DNA of 27,278 bases from an uncultured Eubacteriales bacterium (GCA_900319835.1 ONPY01000023.1:1-27278), one strand, 5' to 3'; shown: positions 7,866 to 16,058, counted from the first letter of the stretch. The notes: generated by a model from the sequence alone, not told the origin. Numbers and translations: made by a program.

Positions 7866-7875
7866 GGGCCTGTCC

Positions 7876-8493
7876 TCAGTCCGTGATGACGATGCTCTCG
7901 ATCACCGGCTGCTGCTCCGGCGGGATGGTGCCGTTGTCGTCGACGGGCTTTGCGTCCCTGGCGATCTGCTCGGCCAGCTCCATCCCCTCGGTCACATGGC
8001 CGAAGGCGGCGTAGTAGCCGTCGAGGAAGGTGGAGTCGGCCACGGTGATGAAGAACTGGGAGCTGGCGCTGTCGTTTTCATCGCCGCGGGCCATGGAGAT
8101 CACGCCCTTGACGTGGCTGATGGGGTTGTCCACGCCGTTCTGCTTGAACTCGCCCTTGATCATCCGGCCGGAGCCGCCGAAGCCGTCGCCCTGCGGGTCG
8201 CCGCCCTGGATCATAAAGCCGTCGATGATGCGGTGGAAGGTCAGCCCGTTATAGAAGCCGGCCTTTGCCAGCTGGACAAAGTTGCCCACGCTGATGGGGG
8301 CGGCGCTGCCGTCCAGTTCCACCTTGATGACGCCGTAGTTTTTCACCGTGATCTCCGCGTGGCACACGCCCTCAAAGGGTTCGACAGGGCCGAGATCAGG
8401 GGCCGGAGCCGGGGCGGGCTCCGCCTTCTTCCCGCAGGCCGCGAGGGCCAGCAGCATCACCAGGGCAAGCAGTACACAGATCGTTCTTTTCAT
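7876..8493 (-). CDS. Cyclophilin-type peptidyl-prolyl cis-trans isomerase, lipoprotein
   Basis: This is a 205-residue secreted foldase. Residues 1-19 are a lipoprotein signal (MKRTICVLLALVMLLALAAC) with Cys20 as the lipidated residue. After a Pro/Ala-rich linker comes a cyclophilin domain with FHRIIDGFMIQGGDPQGDG, ISMARGDENDSASSQFFITV and FLDGYYAAFGHVTEGM, including the catalytic Arg in FHRI. It probably works on the outer face of the membrane, helping exported proteins fold by turning proline bonds. The ATG at 8493 has AAGGAG about nine bases upstream and a promoter further up. It is first in a two-gene unit with the hydrolase. Confidence 0.93.
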   Translation of the reverse strand: MKRTICVLLALVMLLALAACGKKAEPAPAPAPDLGPVEPFEGVCHAEITVKNYGVIKVELDGSAAPISVGNFVQLAKAGFYNGLTFHRIIDGFMIQGGDPQGDGFGGSGRMIKGEFKQNGVDNPISHVKGVISMARGDENDSASSQFFITVADSTFLDGYYAAFGHVTEGMELAEQIARDAKPVDDNGTIPPEQQPVIESIVITD

Positions 8494-8579
8494 GTCGTCT
8501 CTCCTTTTTGATGTTTGGTTACGGGTATTGGTTTTTTTTATTCTTTCGAAAAAGCAATTGTTTTCGCCATTAGATAGTC

Positions 8580-8608
8580 ATTATAGCATGGACAGCCCCG
8601 GAAAACAA
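8580..8608 (-). promoter_or_regulatory. Sigma-A-type promoter of the cyclophilin gene
   Basis: Minus-strand TATAAT (plus positions 8580-8585) has TTGTTT (8603-8608) 17 bases upstream. The start point would be about 80 bases before the ATG. The leader between contains A/T-rich sequence with no clear structure. Confidence 0.6.
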
Positions 8609-8613
8609 GAAAA

Positions 8614-8635
8614 GCGGCCGGGTTTTCCCGGCCGC
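8614..8635 (-). terminator. Rho-independent terminator after the AEC carrier
   Basis: A nine-bp GC stem (GCGGCCGGG / CCCGGCCGC) with a four-base loop is followed in the minus direction by TTTTCTTGTTTTCC. It lies 10 bases beyond the AEC stop and ends the long minus-strand cluster. Confidence 0.88.
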
Positions 8636-8645
8636 AGGCCAACCT

Positions 8646-9584
8646 TTAAAACAGACCCAGCACCTGGAACAGGCAGCACCAGGCGAAGATGGTCAGCGGG
8701 CAGAAAAGGCTGGTCATCACGACGATGCTGCCGGCCAGCTCCGCATCCCCGCCCATGCGCTGCACCATGGCGAAGGAGGGCGCCGCGTTGGGCGTGGCAA
8801 AGACCGGGATGAGCGTGGCAAAGTAGATGCCGCGAAAGCCCAGCGCCGCCCCGAGGCCGAGAAAGAGCGCCGGAAACACCACAAGGCGCAGCACCGTGAG
8901 CACGCTCAGCAGAGGCAGGTCGCGCCTGAGATCCTCAAATCGGAAGAAGGCGCCCAATAAAAACAGCGCGAGGGGCGAAGCGATGCGGGCCAGATCCCGC
9001 ATGGTCAGTTCCGCCGCCGTGGGCAATCTGAGCCCGCTCAGCAGCAGGAGCACGCCCGTGAAGCAGCCGAGGATGAGCGGGTTTTTCAGGATGCTCAGCA
9101 ACAGGTGTTTTGCGCCGGTCCTTCCCCCGCTGTAGGTCTCCAGCGCGATGACGGAGACGGTGTTGATGGTCACGGTGGTGAAGGCCGAGAGCAGGCTGAT
9201 GGGCCCGAGGTCCGCCCCGGGGATCAGGTTTTCCAGCAGCTGCACGCCGATGAGCGTGACGTTGGTGCGAAACAGGCCCTGGATCACCACGCCCTTCTGG
9301 TCGCGCTTTTTCACAAAAAAGTAGGTGAACACCCAGGCCAGTCCCGCCTCGGCCAGCAGGCCCGCCACGCAGTAGGCGATGAAGCCGGGCCGGAAGGCGG
9401 TGGAGAGATTGGAGTTGTGGATGTTGTAGGCCACCAGCACCGGGATGAAGACGTTGAAGTTGAGCCGGTTGATCCGGTCCACGTCCTCCCTCTTGAGGAT
9501 GCCCGCCGCCCGCGCGAGATAACCGCAGAGGACCAACAGAAAGATGGGCAGCACCGCGTTGGTGGTGTTTTGCAGAATGGTCAA
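8646..9584 (-). CDS. AEC-family transporter (auxin efflux carrier/malate permease type)
   Basis: This 312-residue membrane protein has about ten hydrophobic segments and the AEC-family N terminus (NAVLPIFLLVLCGYLARAAG), followed by NRLNFNVFIPVLVAYNI, typical of this fold. Bacterial members (for example MleP, MdcF) move malate, malonate or related organic acids. The start appears to be TTG at 9584 with a weak GGGG site; no ATG gives a better N terminus. It begins only 20 bases past the terminator hairpin that follows the isocitrate dehydrogenase gene, and no promoter is visible in that space, so it may be made by read-through. Context suggests an organic acid exporter or importer for the tricarboxylate cluster; direction and substrate are unknown. 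Confidence 0.85.
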   Translation of the reverse strand: MTILQNTTNAVLPIFLLVLCGYLARAAGILKREDVDRINRLNFNVFIPVLVAYNIHNSNLSTAFRPGFIAYCVAGLLAEAGLAWVFTYFFVKKRDQKGVVIQGLFRTNVTLIGVQLLENLIPGADLGPISLLSAFTTVTINTVSVIALETYSGGRTGAKHLLLSILKNPLILGCFTGVLLLLSGLRLPTAAELTMRDLARIASPLALFLLGAFFRFEDLRRDLPLLSVLTVLRLVVFPALFLGLGAALGFRGIYFATLIPVFATPNAAPSFAMVQRMGGDAELAGSIVVMTSLFCPLTIFAWCCLFQVLGLF

Positions 9585-9604
9585 TGGAATCGCCCCGTTT
9601 TCGA

Positions 9605-9636
9605 AAAGGGCCTGTCGGCAAACCGGCAGGCCCTTT
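9605..9636 (-). terminator. Terminator-like hairpin between isocitrate dehydrogenase and the AEC gene
   Basis: A 14-bp stem with one mismatch (arms 9605-9618 and 9623-9636, loop CAAA) is followed in the minus direction by TTTTCG. It starts 17 bases after the upstream stop. Because the AEC start codon is so close behind, it probably acts as a partial terminator that lowers AEC expression. Confidence 0.75.
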
Positions 9637-9653
9637 GTCAGATCTTGGTGGTT

Positions 9654-10826
9654 TTACTGCTCGTTGCGGAGGCGCTCGATGGTCTCCAGCAGGTAGGTGG
9701 TAAACTCCTCCGCGCTGGCGTCCTCCTTGCGGCGGGTGACGACCAGCTTCCGTTCGGTGATGGTGCAGATATCCAGGGCCTTCTCCAGCAGCTGCTTGCG
9801 GTCGGCATAGCCGATGTGGGCCATCATCATGCCCATGGCGCGGATCAGGCTGCAGGGGTCGGCATAGTCGCCGCAGCCGCGGGCGATGAGCCGGGGCGCA
9901 GTGCCGTGGATGGCCTCAAACAGGGCGTAGCGGTTGCCGATGTTGGAGGAGGAGGCGGTGCCCAGGCCGCCCTGGTGCTCGGCGGCCACGTCGGTGACGA
10001 TGTCGCCGTAGAGGTTGGGCAGCACGAAGACCTCCATGCCCTCGTTGAAGCCCGGGTCCATCATTTTGGCGGACATGGCATCGACGAAGCGGGTGCCCAC
10101 GGTGACCTCGGGGTACTCGCGCTCGGCCACCTCGGTGATGTGCTTGATGAAGTTGCCGTCGACCAGCTTGACGATGTTTGCCTTGGTGATGATGGTCAGG
10201 CTCTTCTTGCCGTTCTTGCGGCAGAAGTCCAGCGCTGCGCGGCCGATGCGCTCGCAGCCCTGTTTCGTCGCCACCTTGAAGTCGATGGCGAGATCCTCGT
10301 TGACCTGGATGCCGCGGTTGCCGAGGATGTACTCGCCCTCGATATTCTCACGGAAGAAGGTCCAGTCGATGCCCTTGTCCGGGATGCGGATGGGGCGCAC
10401 GGCGGCAAAGAGGTCGAGCCCGCGGCGCAGCAGGCTGTTGGCGGAGACCAGGTTGGGCCAGGGGTCTCCCTCTCTGGGGGTGACCATGGGGCCCTTGACC
10501 AGCACGTCGCACTCTTTGCAGGCCTGGAACACGTCATCCGGCAGGCTCTGCATCAGGTCGGCGCGGCGCTCGATGGTCATGCCCTCGATCTGGCGGATGA
10601 CCAGCCGGCCGGAGGCGATCTCCGGGGCCATCAGATCCTCCAGCACGCGCAGGGCCTGCTTCATCAGGATGGGGCCCACGCCGTCGCCGGGCAGGATGCC
10701 CACGGTGATGGTATCCAGCTTGGAAAAGTCTTTGATCTCGGTGTCCAGCTTCATGCGCTCGATGCGCTCCAGCTCGGACTTGATCAGTTCGCCGAACTGC
10801 TGCTGGGCAATTTGAATCTGATCCAT
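9654..10826 (-). CDS. icd: Isocitrate dehydrogenase (isocitrate/isopropylmalate dehydrogenase family)
   Basis: This 390-residue beta-decarboxylating dehydrogenase probably turns isocitrate into 2-oxoglutarate. Against the E. coli enzyme, the isocitrate-binding residues are all present: Ser128, Asn130 and Arg134 (SANSLLR), Arg144, Arg159 and Tyr166 (RENIEGEY), matching S113, N115, R119, R129, R153 and Y160. The nucleotide loop HGTAPRL has Arg-Leu where NADP enzymes have Lys-Tyr and NAD enzymes have Asp-Ile, so the cofactor is undecided. The first 35 residues are a charged extension. ATG 10826 has AAGGAG upstream and follows the aconitase stop by 15 nt. Isopropylmalate or homoisocitrate dehydrogenase is less likely because of the Ser/Asn pair. 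Confidence 0.85.
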   Translation of the reverse strand: MDQIQIAQQQFGELIKSELERIERMKLDTEIKDFSKLDTITVGILPGDGVGPILMKQALRVLEDLMAPEIASGRLVIRQIEGMTIERRADLMQSLPDDVFQACKECDVLVKGPMVTPREGDPWPNLVSANSLLRRGLDLFAAVRPIRIPDKGIDWTFFRENIEGEYILGNRGIQVNEDLAIDFKVATKQGCERIGRAALDFCRKNGKKSLTIITKANIVKLVDGNFIKHITEVAEREYPEVTVGTRFVDAMSAKMMDPGFNEGMEVFVLPNLYGDIVTDVAAEHQGGLGTASSSNIGNRYALFEAIHGTAPRLIARGCGDYADPCSLIRAMGMMMAHIGYADRKQLLEKALDICTITERKLVVTRRKEDASAEEFTTYLLETIERLRNEQ

Positions 10827-10841
10827 GGTTTTCTCCTTTTT

Positions 10842-12812
10842 TCAGATGGTATCGAGGGGCTCGCTGCCCACGAGAGCCTTGACGTAGCGCAGACGGCCGC
10901 CGGCGAGGATGACCTCGATGTCGGCGTCGCTCAGCTCCACATCGCACTCAAAGGTGAAGCCCTTGGTCTTGTCCTGGATCAGCACGCGCTTGGCCTGGAT
11001 CTGGGTGGGGAACTGCTCGATCTGCAGCTCGTCCCCCTGCTCCACGCGCTCATAGTCTGCCTTGTCGGCAAAGACCATGGGCACCACGCCGTGGTTGACC
11101 AGGTTGTTCTTGTGGATGCGGGCCATGCTCTTGGCGATGACCGCCTTGACTCCCAGGTACATGGGGTTGATGGCAGCGTGCTCGCGGGAAGAGCCCTGGC
11201 CGTAGTTCTCGCCGCCGATGATGACGCTCTTGCCCAGCTCCTTCGCCCGCTGGGCAAAGTCCTTGTCGTAGTTGGTGTAGCAGTACTGGCTCATCAGCGG
11301 GATGTTGGAACGCATGGAGGAAAACTGCGCGGAGGCGGGCGTGATGTCGTCGGTGGTGATGTTGTCCCCGGTCTTGAGACTGATCCTGCAGCAGAGCTGC
11401 TCGGCGGGGGGATCGGGGATGGGCAGGGGCTTGATGTTGGGCCCGCGCACGATCTCCACCTTCTCCGCCTCCTCCTGGGGCAGGGGCGGCAGGATCATGG
11501 AGTCGTCGATGGGATAGGCCAGCGGCTCGTGTACGTCCTTGAGGAGCTTGACGTCCTCCCCCATCACGTCCTCCGCGGTGGCGAAGGTGCCCATGACGGC
11601 GGTAGCCGCCGCGGTCTCCGGGGAGACCAGGTAGAGCTTGGCGGTGGGGTTGCCGGAGCGGCCCTTGAAGTTGCGGTTGGAGGTGCGCACGGAGATGCCG
11701 TTGGTGGCCGGAGACTGGCCGATGCCGCAGCAGGCGCCGCAGGCGATCTCGGTGAGTCTCACGCCGGCGTCGAGCAGCATGTCGATGTACCCGTCGTGCA
11801 TAAGCTGCTTGTAGATCTGCTTGGTGGACACACCGCAGGTGCAGCTGACGTTCTCGTTGACGTGGCGGCCCTTGAAGACCAGGGCTGCCTTGGCGATGTC
11901 CTCATAGCTGCCATTGGTGCAGCTGCCGAAGAAGACCTGCTGCACGGGAAGCTTCTCCAGCTCCGAAACCTTTTTGACCTGGTCGGGCTGGTCGGGGCAG
12001 GCGATGAGCGGCTCGAGAGCGGAGAGGTCGATCTCGATCTCGCCGTCGTAGCTGCAGCCCTCATCGGGCAGCATTTCGACATACTGGTCACCGCGGCCCT
12101 GGGCCTCCATGAACTCCTTCACCCGCTTGTCGGCGGGGAAGATGGAAGTGGTGGCGCCCAGCTCCGCGCCCATATTGGCGATGGTGGCGCGCTCCGGCAC
12201 GGCCAGGGTCTTGACGCCGGGGCCCACATACTCGTAAATTTTGCCGAGACCGCCCTTGACGGTGTAGCGGCGCAGCATCTCGAGGATGACGTCCTTGGCG
12301 GCAACGCCCGGGCGGAGCGCACCGGTGAGCTTGACCTTGATGATCTGGGGCATGATGAAGCTGTAGGGGATGCCGGCCATGGCGACCGCCGCGTCCATGC
12401 CGCCGCCGCCGATGGCGAGCATGCCGATGGCGCCGCCGGAGGGGGTGTGGCTGTCGGTGCCCAGGGACACCTTGCCGGGGATGCCGAAGCGGGCAAACTG
12501 CACCGCGTGCATGATGCCGTTGCCGGGGCGGGACAGCCAGATGCCGTAGTGCTTGGCCAAGGTCTGCAGGAAGATGTGGTCATCCGGGGTCTTGCTGTCC
12601 ACATACAGCAGGTTGTGGTCCAGGTAGCTCACGGAGACCTCGGTCTTCACCCGGGGGATGCCGATACCCTCAAAGGCCAGGTAGCACATGACGGCGTTGA
12701 TGTCATGGGTCAGGGTCTGGTCGATCCGGATGCTGATCTCCTCCCCGGGCGTGAGGGCCGAGGGCTTGACCAGGTGGCTCCGGATGATCTTTTGACTCAG
12801 GTTTGACTTCAT
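10842..12812 (-). CDS. Aconitate hydratase
   Basis: This 656-residue [4Fe-4S] enzyme interconverts citrate, cis-aconitate and isocitrate. It has the substrate motif LGTDSHTPSGGAIG (about 117-130), cluster cysteines C298 (GSCTNGSYED), C358 and C361 (CGACCGIGQSP), and a C-terminal swivel domain with YGQGSSREHAA carrying the catalytic serine. Length and order fit the short bacterial aconitase class that also includes homoaconitase-like proteins, so a related C6/C7 substrate cannot be excluded. ATG 12812 has GAGGAG eight to nine bases upstream. It sits 37 nt after the TRAP permease and 15 nt before isocitrate dehydrogenase, so the imported compound, or a product of it, probably enters here. Confidence 0.9.
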   Translation of the reverse strand: MKSNLSQKIIRSHLVKPSALTPGEEISIRIDQTLTHDINAVMCYLAFEGIGIPRVKTEVSVSYLDHNLLYVDSKTPDDHIFLQTLAKHYGIWLSRPGNGIMHAVQFARFGIPGKVSLGTDSHTPSGGAIGMLAIGGGGMDAAVAMAGIPYSFIMPQIIKVKLTGALRPGVAAKDVILEMLRRYTVKGGLGKIYEYVGPGVKTLAVPERATIANMGAELGATTSIFPADKRVKEFMEAQGRGDQYVEMLPDEGCSYDGEIEIDLSALEPLIACPDQPDQVKKVSELEKLPVQQVFFGSCTNGSYEDIAKAALVFKGRHVNENVSCTCGVSTKQIYKQLMHDGYIDMLLDAGVRLTEIACGACCGIGQSPATNGISVRTSNRNFKGRSGNPTAKLYLVSPETAAATAVMGTFATAEDVMGEDVKLLKDVHEPLAYPIDDSMILPPLPQEEAEKVEIVRGPNIKPLPIPDPPAEQLCCRISLKTGDNITTDDITPASAQFSSMRSNIPLMSQYCYTNYDKDFAQRAKELGKSVIIGGENYGQGSSREHAAINPMYLGVKAVIAKSMARIHKNNLVNHGVVPMVFADKADYERVEQGDELQIEQFPTQIQAKRVLIQDKTKGFTFECDVELSDADIEVILAGGRLRYVKALVGSEPLDTI

Positions 12813-12849
12813 AGCGTTTTCTCCTCGTTGTTGATGAGAGGGGCCGGGA

Positions 12850-14730
12850 TCAGGCGGCCTTCGCCGCGTTCTTCTTGAAGCCGCCGGAGAGAGCGTAGCC
12901 CGCCAGAGCGACCACGAGGCCGACGACGGAGACCAGGTAGTTGGGGATGATCAGGGCCATGCCGCCGGCAAAGCACAGGGCGCGGGTGAGGAAGTTCATC
13001 TCCCGGTTGGAGAAGCCCGCGATGGCAACGCCGATGAAGAACACGCCCACGAAGCTGGTGATCGTGCCGACCAGCAGGTCGATGAACGCGCCGTCGAGCA
13101 GCAGGGCCGGGGTGTAGGCGAAGGTGAAGGGCACCACGAAGGCGGGGATGGCAAGTAGCACGGACAAGCCGCCTGTCTTCAGCCAGTTGGACTCGGCAAT
13201 GCCGGAGGCGAGGAAGACCGCCGCGCAAACGGGCGGGGTGATGGCACCGATGGAGGAGAAGTAGAACACGAAGAGGTGGGCGATCAGGGGCTTCATGCCC
13301 AGGGTGGTGAGGGCCGGGGCCAGAACCGCCGCGGCCAGGACGTAGGCGGCCGTGGGGGGCATACCCATGCCCAGGATGAAGCAGACCAGCATGCTCAGCA
13401 GCAGGCAGGCAAAGAGGTTGCCCTGGCCGATCTTGACGATCAGGCTGGAGAGCTTGACGCCGAAGCCGCTCTGGGAGATGAGTGCGATGGAGATCTGCGC
13501 GCCGGCGAGCAGGCCCGCCATGGTCAGAATGCTGGAAGCGCCTTCCATGGTGACGCCAAAGCAGAGCTTGCCGGTATCCTTGGCAGCGAGCTTGACGTCC
13601 TTCTTCTGGAGGAGAGCGCAGACGCCATAAATGGCGATGCCCACGAGAGTGGCCCAGAAGGCCGCCTTGGTGACGGTGTAGCTCATGGCAAGGAAGGCCA
13701 GGAAGACACCCAGGGGCACAAAGATGATGATGGCCTCAAACTTGTTGATCTTTTCGGTGAGCTTCTCACCAAAGATGCCCAGGCGCTTGGACATGTAGTG
13801 CAGGGCAATGAAGGCGCCCTCATAGTAGAGTACCGCGGGGATGATGGCGGCCTTGGCGATGGAGAGATAAGCCACGCCGATCAGCTGCGCCATGATGAAG
13901 GCGCCGGAGCCCATAATGGGCGGCATGATCTGACCGCCGGTGGAGCCCACCGCGCTGATGGCCGCGGACCACTCCTTGTCGTAGCCAGCCTTGCGCATCA
14001 TGGGGATGGTGAAGGTACCGGTGGCCACCACGTTTGCCATGGCGGAGCCGGAGACCATGCCGAAGAGGCCCGAGGCGATGAGGGACACCTTGCCGGGGCC
14101 GCCGACGGTCTTGCCGGTCAGCTTCTGGGCAAACTTGATGAAGGTCTGGCTGCCGCCGGTCTTGGAGAGCACGGCGCCGAAGATGCCGAACATGGCGAGC
14201 ATACCGGCGGACAGGCCCACCATCTGGCCCCAGATGCCGTTGGTGGTGTGATAGAGGTTCATGAACACCGCGTCAAAGGTGTAGTTCTTGTGGGCCCAGC
14301 TGGAGGGGAAGATCTGGCCAAAGAAGGAATAGATGAAGAAGAAGGCGGCCAGAATCGGGAAGGTCCAGCCCACGCAGCGGCGGGAGGCCTCGATGATGAG
14401 CAGGGTCAGCACCACGGAAAAGATCTTGTCCGCGATATTCAGCCACTGGATGGGGTCCCAGAGCAGCTTTTCATAGTTGAGAATCATGAAGCCCGTGCTC
14501 AGCAGGCTGAGGACGGTAAGTACAATGTCGTACCAGGGAACCTTGTCCATCGACACGCCCTTCTTGACGGGCTTGAGGATGAAGATCATGGCCATAACGA
14601 AGAAGAGGTGGACAGAGCGCTGCTGAATGTCGGGCAGGACGCCGAAGCCGGCCGTGTAGAGCTGGAAGGCGATCAGCGCCACACTCATCACGACAGTAAC
14701 GGTGTACCAGAAGCCTGTGAGTTTACGCAT
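12850..14730 (-). CDS. TRAP transporter permease, fused small and large subunits (4TM/12TM)
   Basis: This 626-residue integral membrane protein joins a DctQ-like region (about residues 1-170, four to five segments) to a DctM-like translocation domain. The latter shows the repeat signature GMVSGSAMANVVATGTFTIP and GSTGGQIMPPIMGSGAFIMA, and later ILGMGMPPTAAYVLAAAVL. Fused permeases of this kind work with TAXI receptors and use a sodium or proton gradient to bring in carboxylates. The upstream gene is a TAXI receptor, making a complete system. ATG 14730 has AAGGAG nine bases upstream. The C terminus adds several extra hydrophobic segments, as is usual for the fused class. Confidence 0.93.
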   Translation of the reverse strand: MRKLTGFWYTVTVVMSVALIAFQLYTAGFGVLPDIQQRSVHLFFVMAMIFILKPVKKGVSMDKVPWYDIVLTVLSLLSTGFMILNYEKLLWDPIQWLNIADKIFSVVLTLLIIEASRRCVGWTFPILAAFFFIYSFFGQIFPSSWAHKNYTFDAVFMNLYHTTNGIWGQMVGLSAGMLAMFGIFGAVLSKTGGSQTFIKFAQKLTGKTVGGPGKVSLIASGLFGMVSGSAMANVVATGTFTIPMMRKAGYDKEWSAAISAVGSTGGQIMPPIMGSGAFIMAQLIGVAYLSIAKAAIIPAVLYYEGAFIALHYMSKRLGIFGEKLTEKINKFEAIIIFVPLGVFLAFLAMSYTVTKAAFWATLVGIAIYGVCALLQKKDVKLAAKDTGKLCFGVTMEGASSILTMAGLLAGAQISIALISQSGFGVKLSSLIVKIGQGNLFACLLLSMLVCFILGMGMPPTAAYVLAAAVLAPALTTLGMKPLIAHLFVFYFSSIGAITPPVCAAVFLASGIAESNWLKTGGLSVLLAIPAFVVPFTFAYTPALLLDGAFIDLLVGTITSFVGVFFIGVAIAGFSNREMNFLTRALCFAGGMALIIPNYLVSVVGLVVALAGYALSGGFKKNAAKAA

Positions 14731-14784
14731 GAGGAGGGTCTCCTTTCCGTTGCTTACGCTTGGAATTGATGTTCAGATTTGGGC

Positions 14785-14808
14785 AAAGCCCGGGCACGCC
14801 CGGGCTTT
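14785..14808 (-). terminator. Hairpin between TAXI receptor and permease (partial terminator or mRNA stabiliser)
   Basis: A perfect 10-bp stem (AAAGCCCGGG / CCCGGGCTTT) with a CACG loop lies 20 bases after the TAXI stop. In the minus direction it lacks a T-run, so full termination is unlikely. Such hairpins often keep receptor mRNA more abundant than that of the membrane partner. Confidence 0.55.
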
Positions 14809-14827
14809 GTTGTATTGTTCTATTGAA

Positions 14828-15916
14828 TTATGCGGCGGGAACGTACTCGGGCGGGATCAGGTTCTCGGGCACGTCGTAGCCGTGCTCGACCAGATACTGC
14901 ACAGTGCCGGGGGCGAGGAGGACCGGGGACTTCAGGGTCAGACCGATGACGTCGTTTGCAGCGCCGACGGGATAGGCCTCATGCCACATGTCGGCATAGT
15001 CTTCCATAACGGCCTTGAAGATCTGGTACTGCTCCTGCTGGGTGAAGTTGCCCACGCGGGTCTGGCAGCCCTGAGGGGTGCCGACGACGTTGGTATCGTG
15101 ATCGACGCCGTCATAGGTGCCGGCGGGGATAACGCCGGAGATGAGGTAGGGGTAGGCTTCGGTGATCTGCGCGACCTGCTCATCGGTGAGGCTGACCAGA
15201 TCGATGGGGATCTCCGCATTGCGCTGCATAACGTAGGAGTCAACCGTGGGGCCAAGCTTCACGGTGCCGATGATCTCACGGTTGGCGTAGGCGTCGCCCG
15301 CGTCAGCCTGGGAAGCGGTGAACCAGTTGGGGGCAAAGCCCAGCAGATCGGCGATGTTCTTGATGATGGCCTCGGCAGAGGTGCCGGTGCCGCCGGGGTT
15401 GAACTTCTTGCCGTCAAGGTCGGTGATATTGTTGATGCCGGCCTTGGCGTCAACAACGGGCATCTCCCAGGTGGCCTCATAGTACCAGATCATGCGCAGA
15501 TCGGGGTCGGCGTCGCCCTCGAAGGTGCCGAGACCGTTGTAGCTCTCATAGTCGGTGGAGGAGACGGCATTGCCGAACTCGCACTCGCCGGAGCGTACGC
15601 GCTTGGTGATGGCGACGGCGCCCTGGGACTCAGAGACGGTCACATGCATATTGGGGAAGGCGGTGTCCAGGATGGCACCGACAGAGACCCAGAAGGGGTA
15701 CATGGCGGAGGAGGCGGGGCAGGCGGCGAGGGTCAGGTACTTCTCGCTGCCGTCGCCGAAGACGGCGGGATCAGCCGCGGGAGCTTCAGCGGCGGAGCCG
15801 CTGTTGTCGGCCGCGGGAGCGGCTGCGGGGGCCGCGGCAGGGGCGCTGGAGCCGCCGCAGGCGGCGAGGGCCAGAACCATGACGACAGCCAGGAGGAGCG
15901 CAATCAGTTTTTTCAT
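14828..15916 (-). CDS. TAXI-family TRAP transporter solute-binding lipoprotein
   Basis: This 362-residue extracellular receptor captures the substrate for the downstream TRAP permease. It has a lipoprotein signal ending LALAAC (Cys20), a long Ala/Pro/Ser linker, then the binding fold with LTLAACPASSAMYPFWVSVG and ITDLDGKKFNPGGTGTSAEA, hallmarks of TAXI proteins. ATG 15916 (MKKLIALLL) is chosen because AAAGGA is nine bases upstream; ATG 15922 is only three bases from it. Family members bind glutamate, 2-oxoglutarate and other carboxylates; the ligand here is not known, but the aconitase, MmgE/PrpD and PrpF neighbours point to a di- or tricarboxylate. Confidence 0.92.
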   Translation of the reverse strand: MKKLIALLLAVVMVLALAACGGSSAPAAAPAAAPAADNSGSAAEAPAADPAVFGDGSEKYLTLAACPASSAMYPFWVSVGAILDTAFPNMHVTVSESQGAVAITKRVRSGECEFGNAVSSTDYESYNGLGTFEGDADPDLRMIWYYEATWEMPVVDAKAGINNITDLDGKKFNPGGTGTSAEAIIKNIADLLGFAPNWFTASQADAGDAYANREIIGTVKLGPTVDSYVMQRNAEIPIDLVSLTDEQVAQITEAYPYLISGVIPAGTYDGVDHDTNVVGTPQGCQTRVGNFTQQEQYQIFKAVMEDYADMWHEAYPVGAANDVIGLTLKSPVLLAPGTVQYLVEHGYDVPENLIPPEYVPAA

Positions 15917-15969
15917 GTTCATTTTTCCTTTCTCAAAATAAATGGGGTCCGAAAAATGCTTACACCTGC

Positions 15970-15975
15970 ATTATA
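15970..15975 (-). promoter_or_regulatory. Candidate -10 of a promoter for the TAXI-TRAP-acn-icd unit
   Basis: The minus strand reads TATAAT here, about 55 bases before the TAXI start. No good -35 lies 16-18 bases upstream (best TTTCGT at 15993-15998), which would fit an activator-dependent promoter given the palindrome and direct repeats just upstream. Confidence 0.45.
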
Positions 15976-15984
15976 CACAAGCTT

Positions 15985-16015
15985 GTCCTTTGACGAAAGT
16001 CCAAAAATGTCCAAA
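15985..16015. repeat. Short direct repeats GTCCAAA near the TAXI promoter
   Basis: GTCCAAA occurs at 15999-16005 and again at 16009-16015, one helical turn apart, with a third related GTCCTTT at 15985-15991. The spacing suits a protein bound on one face of the DNA next to the candidate -35, but no regulator is identified. Confidence 0.35.
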
Positions 16016-16017
16016 TC

Positions 16018-16058
16018 CCATAGTTTTTTGGCGGGAGCAATTTGCCAAAAAGTTATGG
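16018..16058. promoter_or_regulatory. Imperfect palindrome upstream of TAXI, possible LysR operator
   Basis: The arms CCATAGTTTTTTGGC (16018-16032) and GCCAAAAAGTTATGG (16044-16058) match at 13 of 15 positions around an 11-base spacer. The core, ATAGTTTTTT-N17-AAAAAGTTAT, nearly repeats the palindrome found between lysR and prpF. It lies 17 bases after the MmgE/PrpD stop, so it could also serve as a transcript hairpin for that gene, though no T-run follows it on the minus strand. Confidence 0.5.

Noticed and set aside
9105..12806. Very long plus-strand open frame opposite aconitase and isocitrate dehydrogenase
   Set aside because: Its translation is low-complexity (Gly, Ala, Val, Asp, His, Leu), lacks known motifs, and mirrors two well-supported genes with ribosome sites; it is an effect of high GC at third positions.
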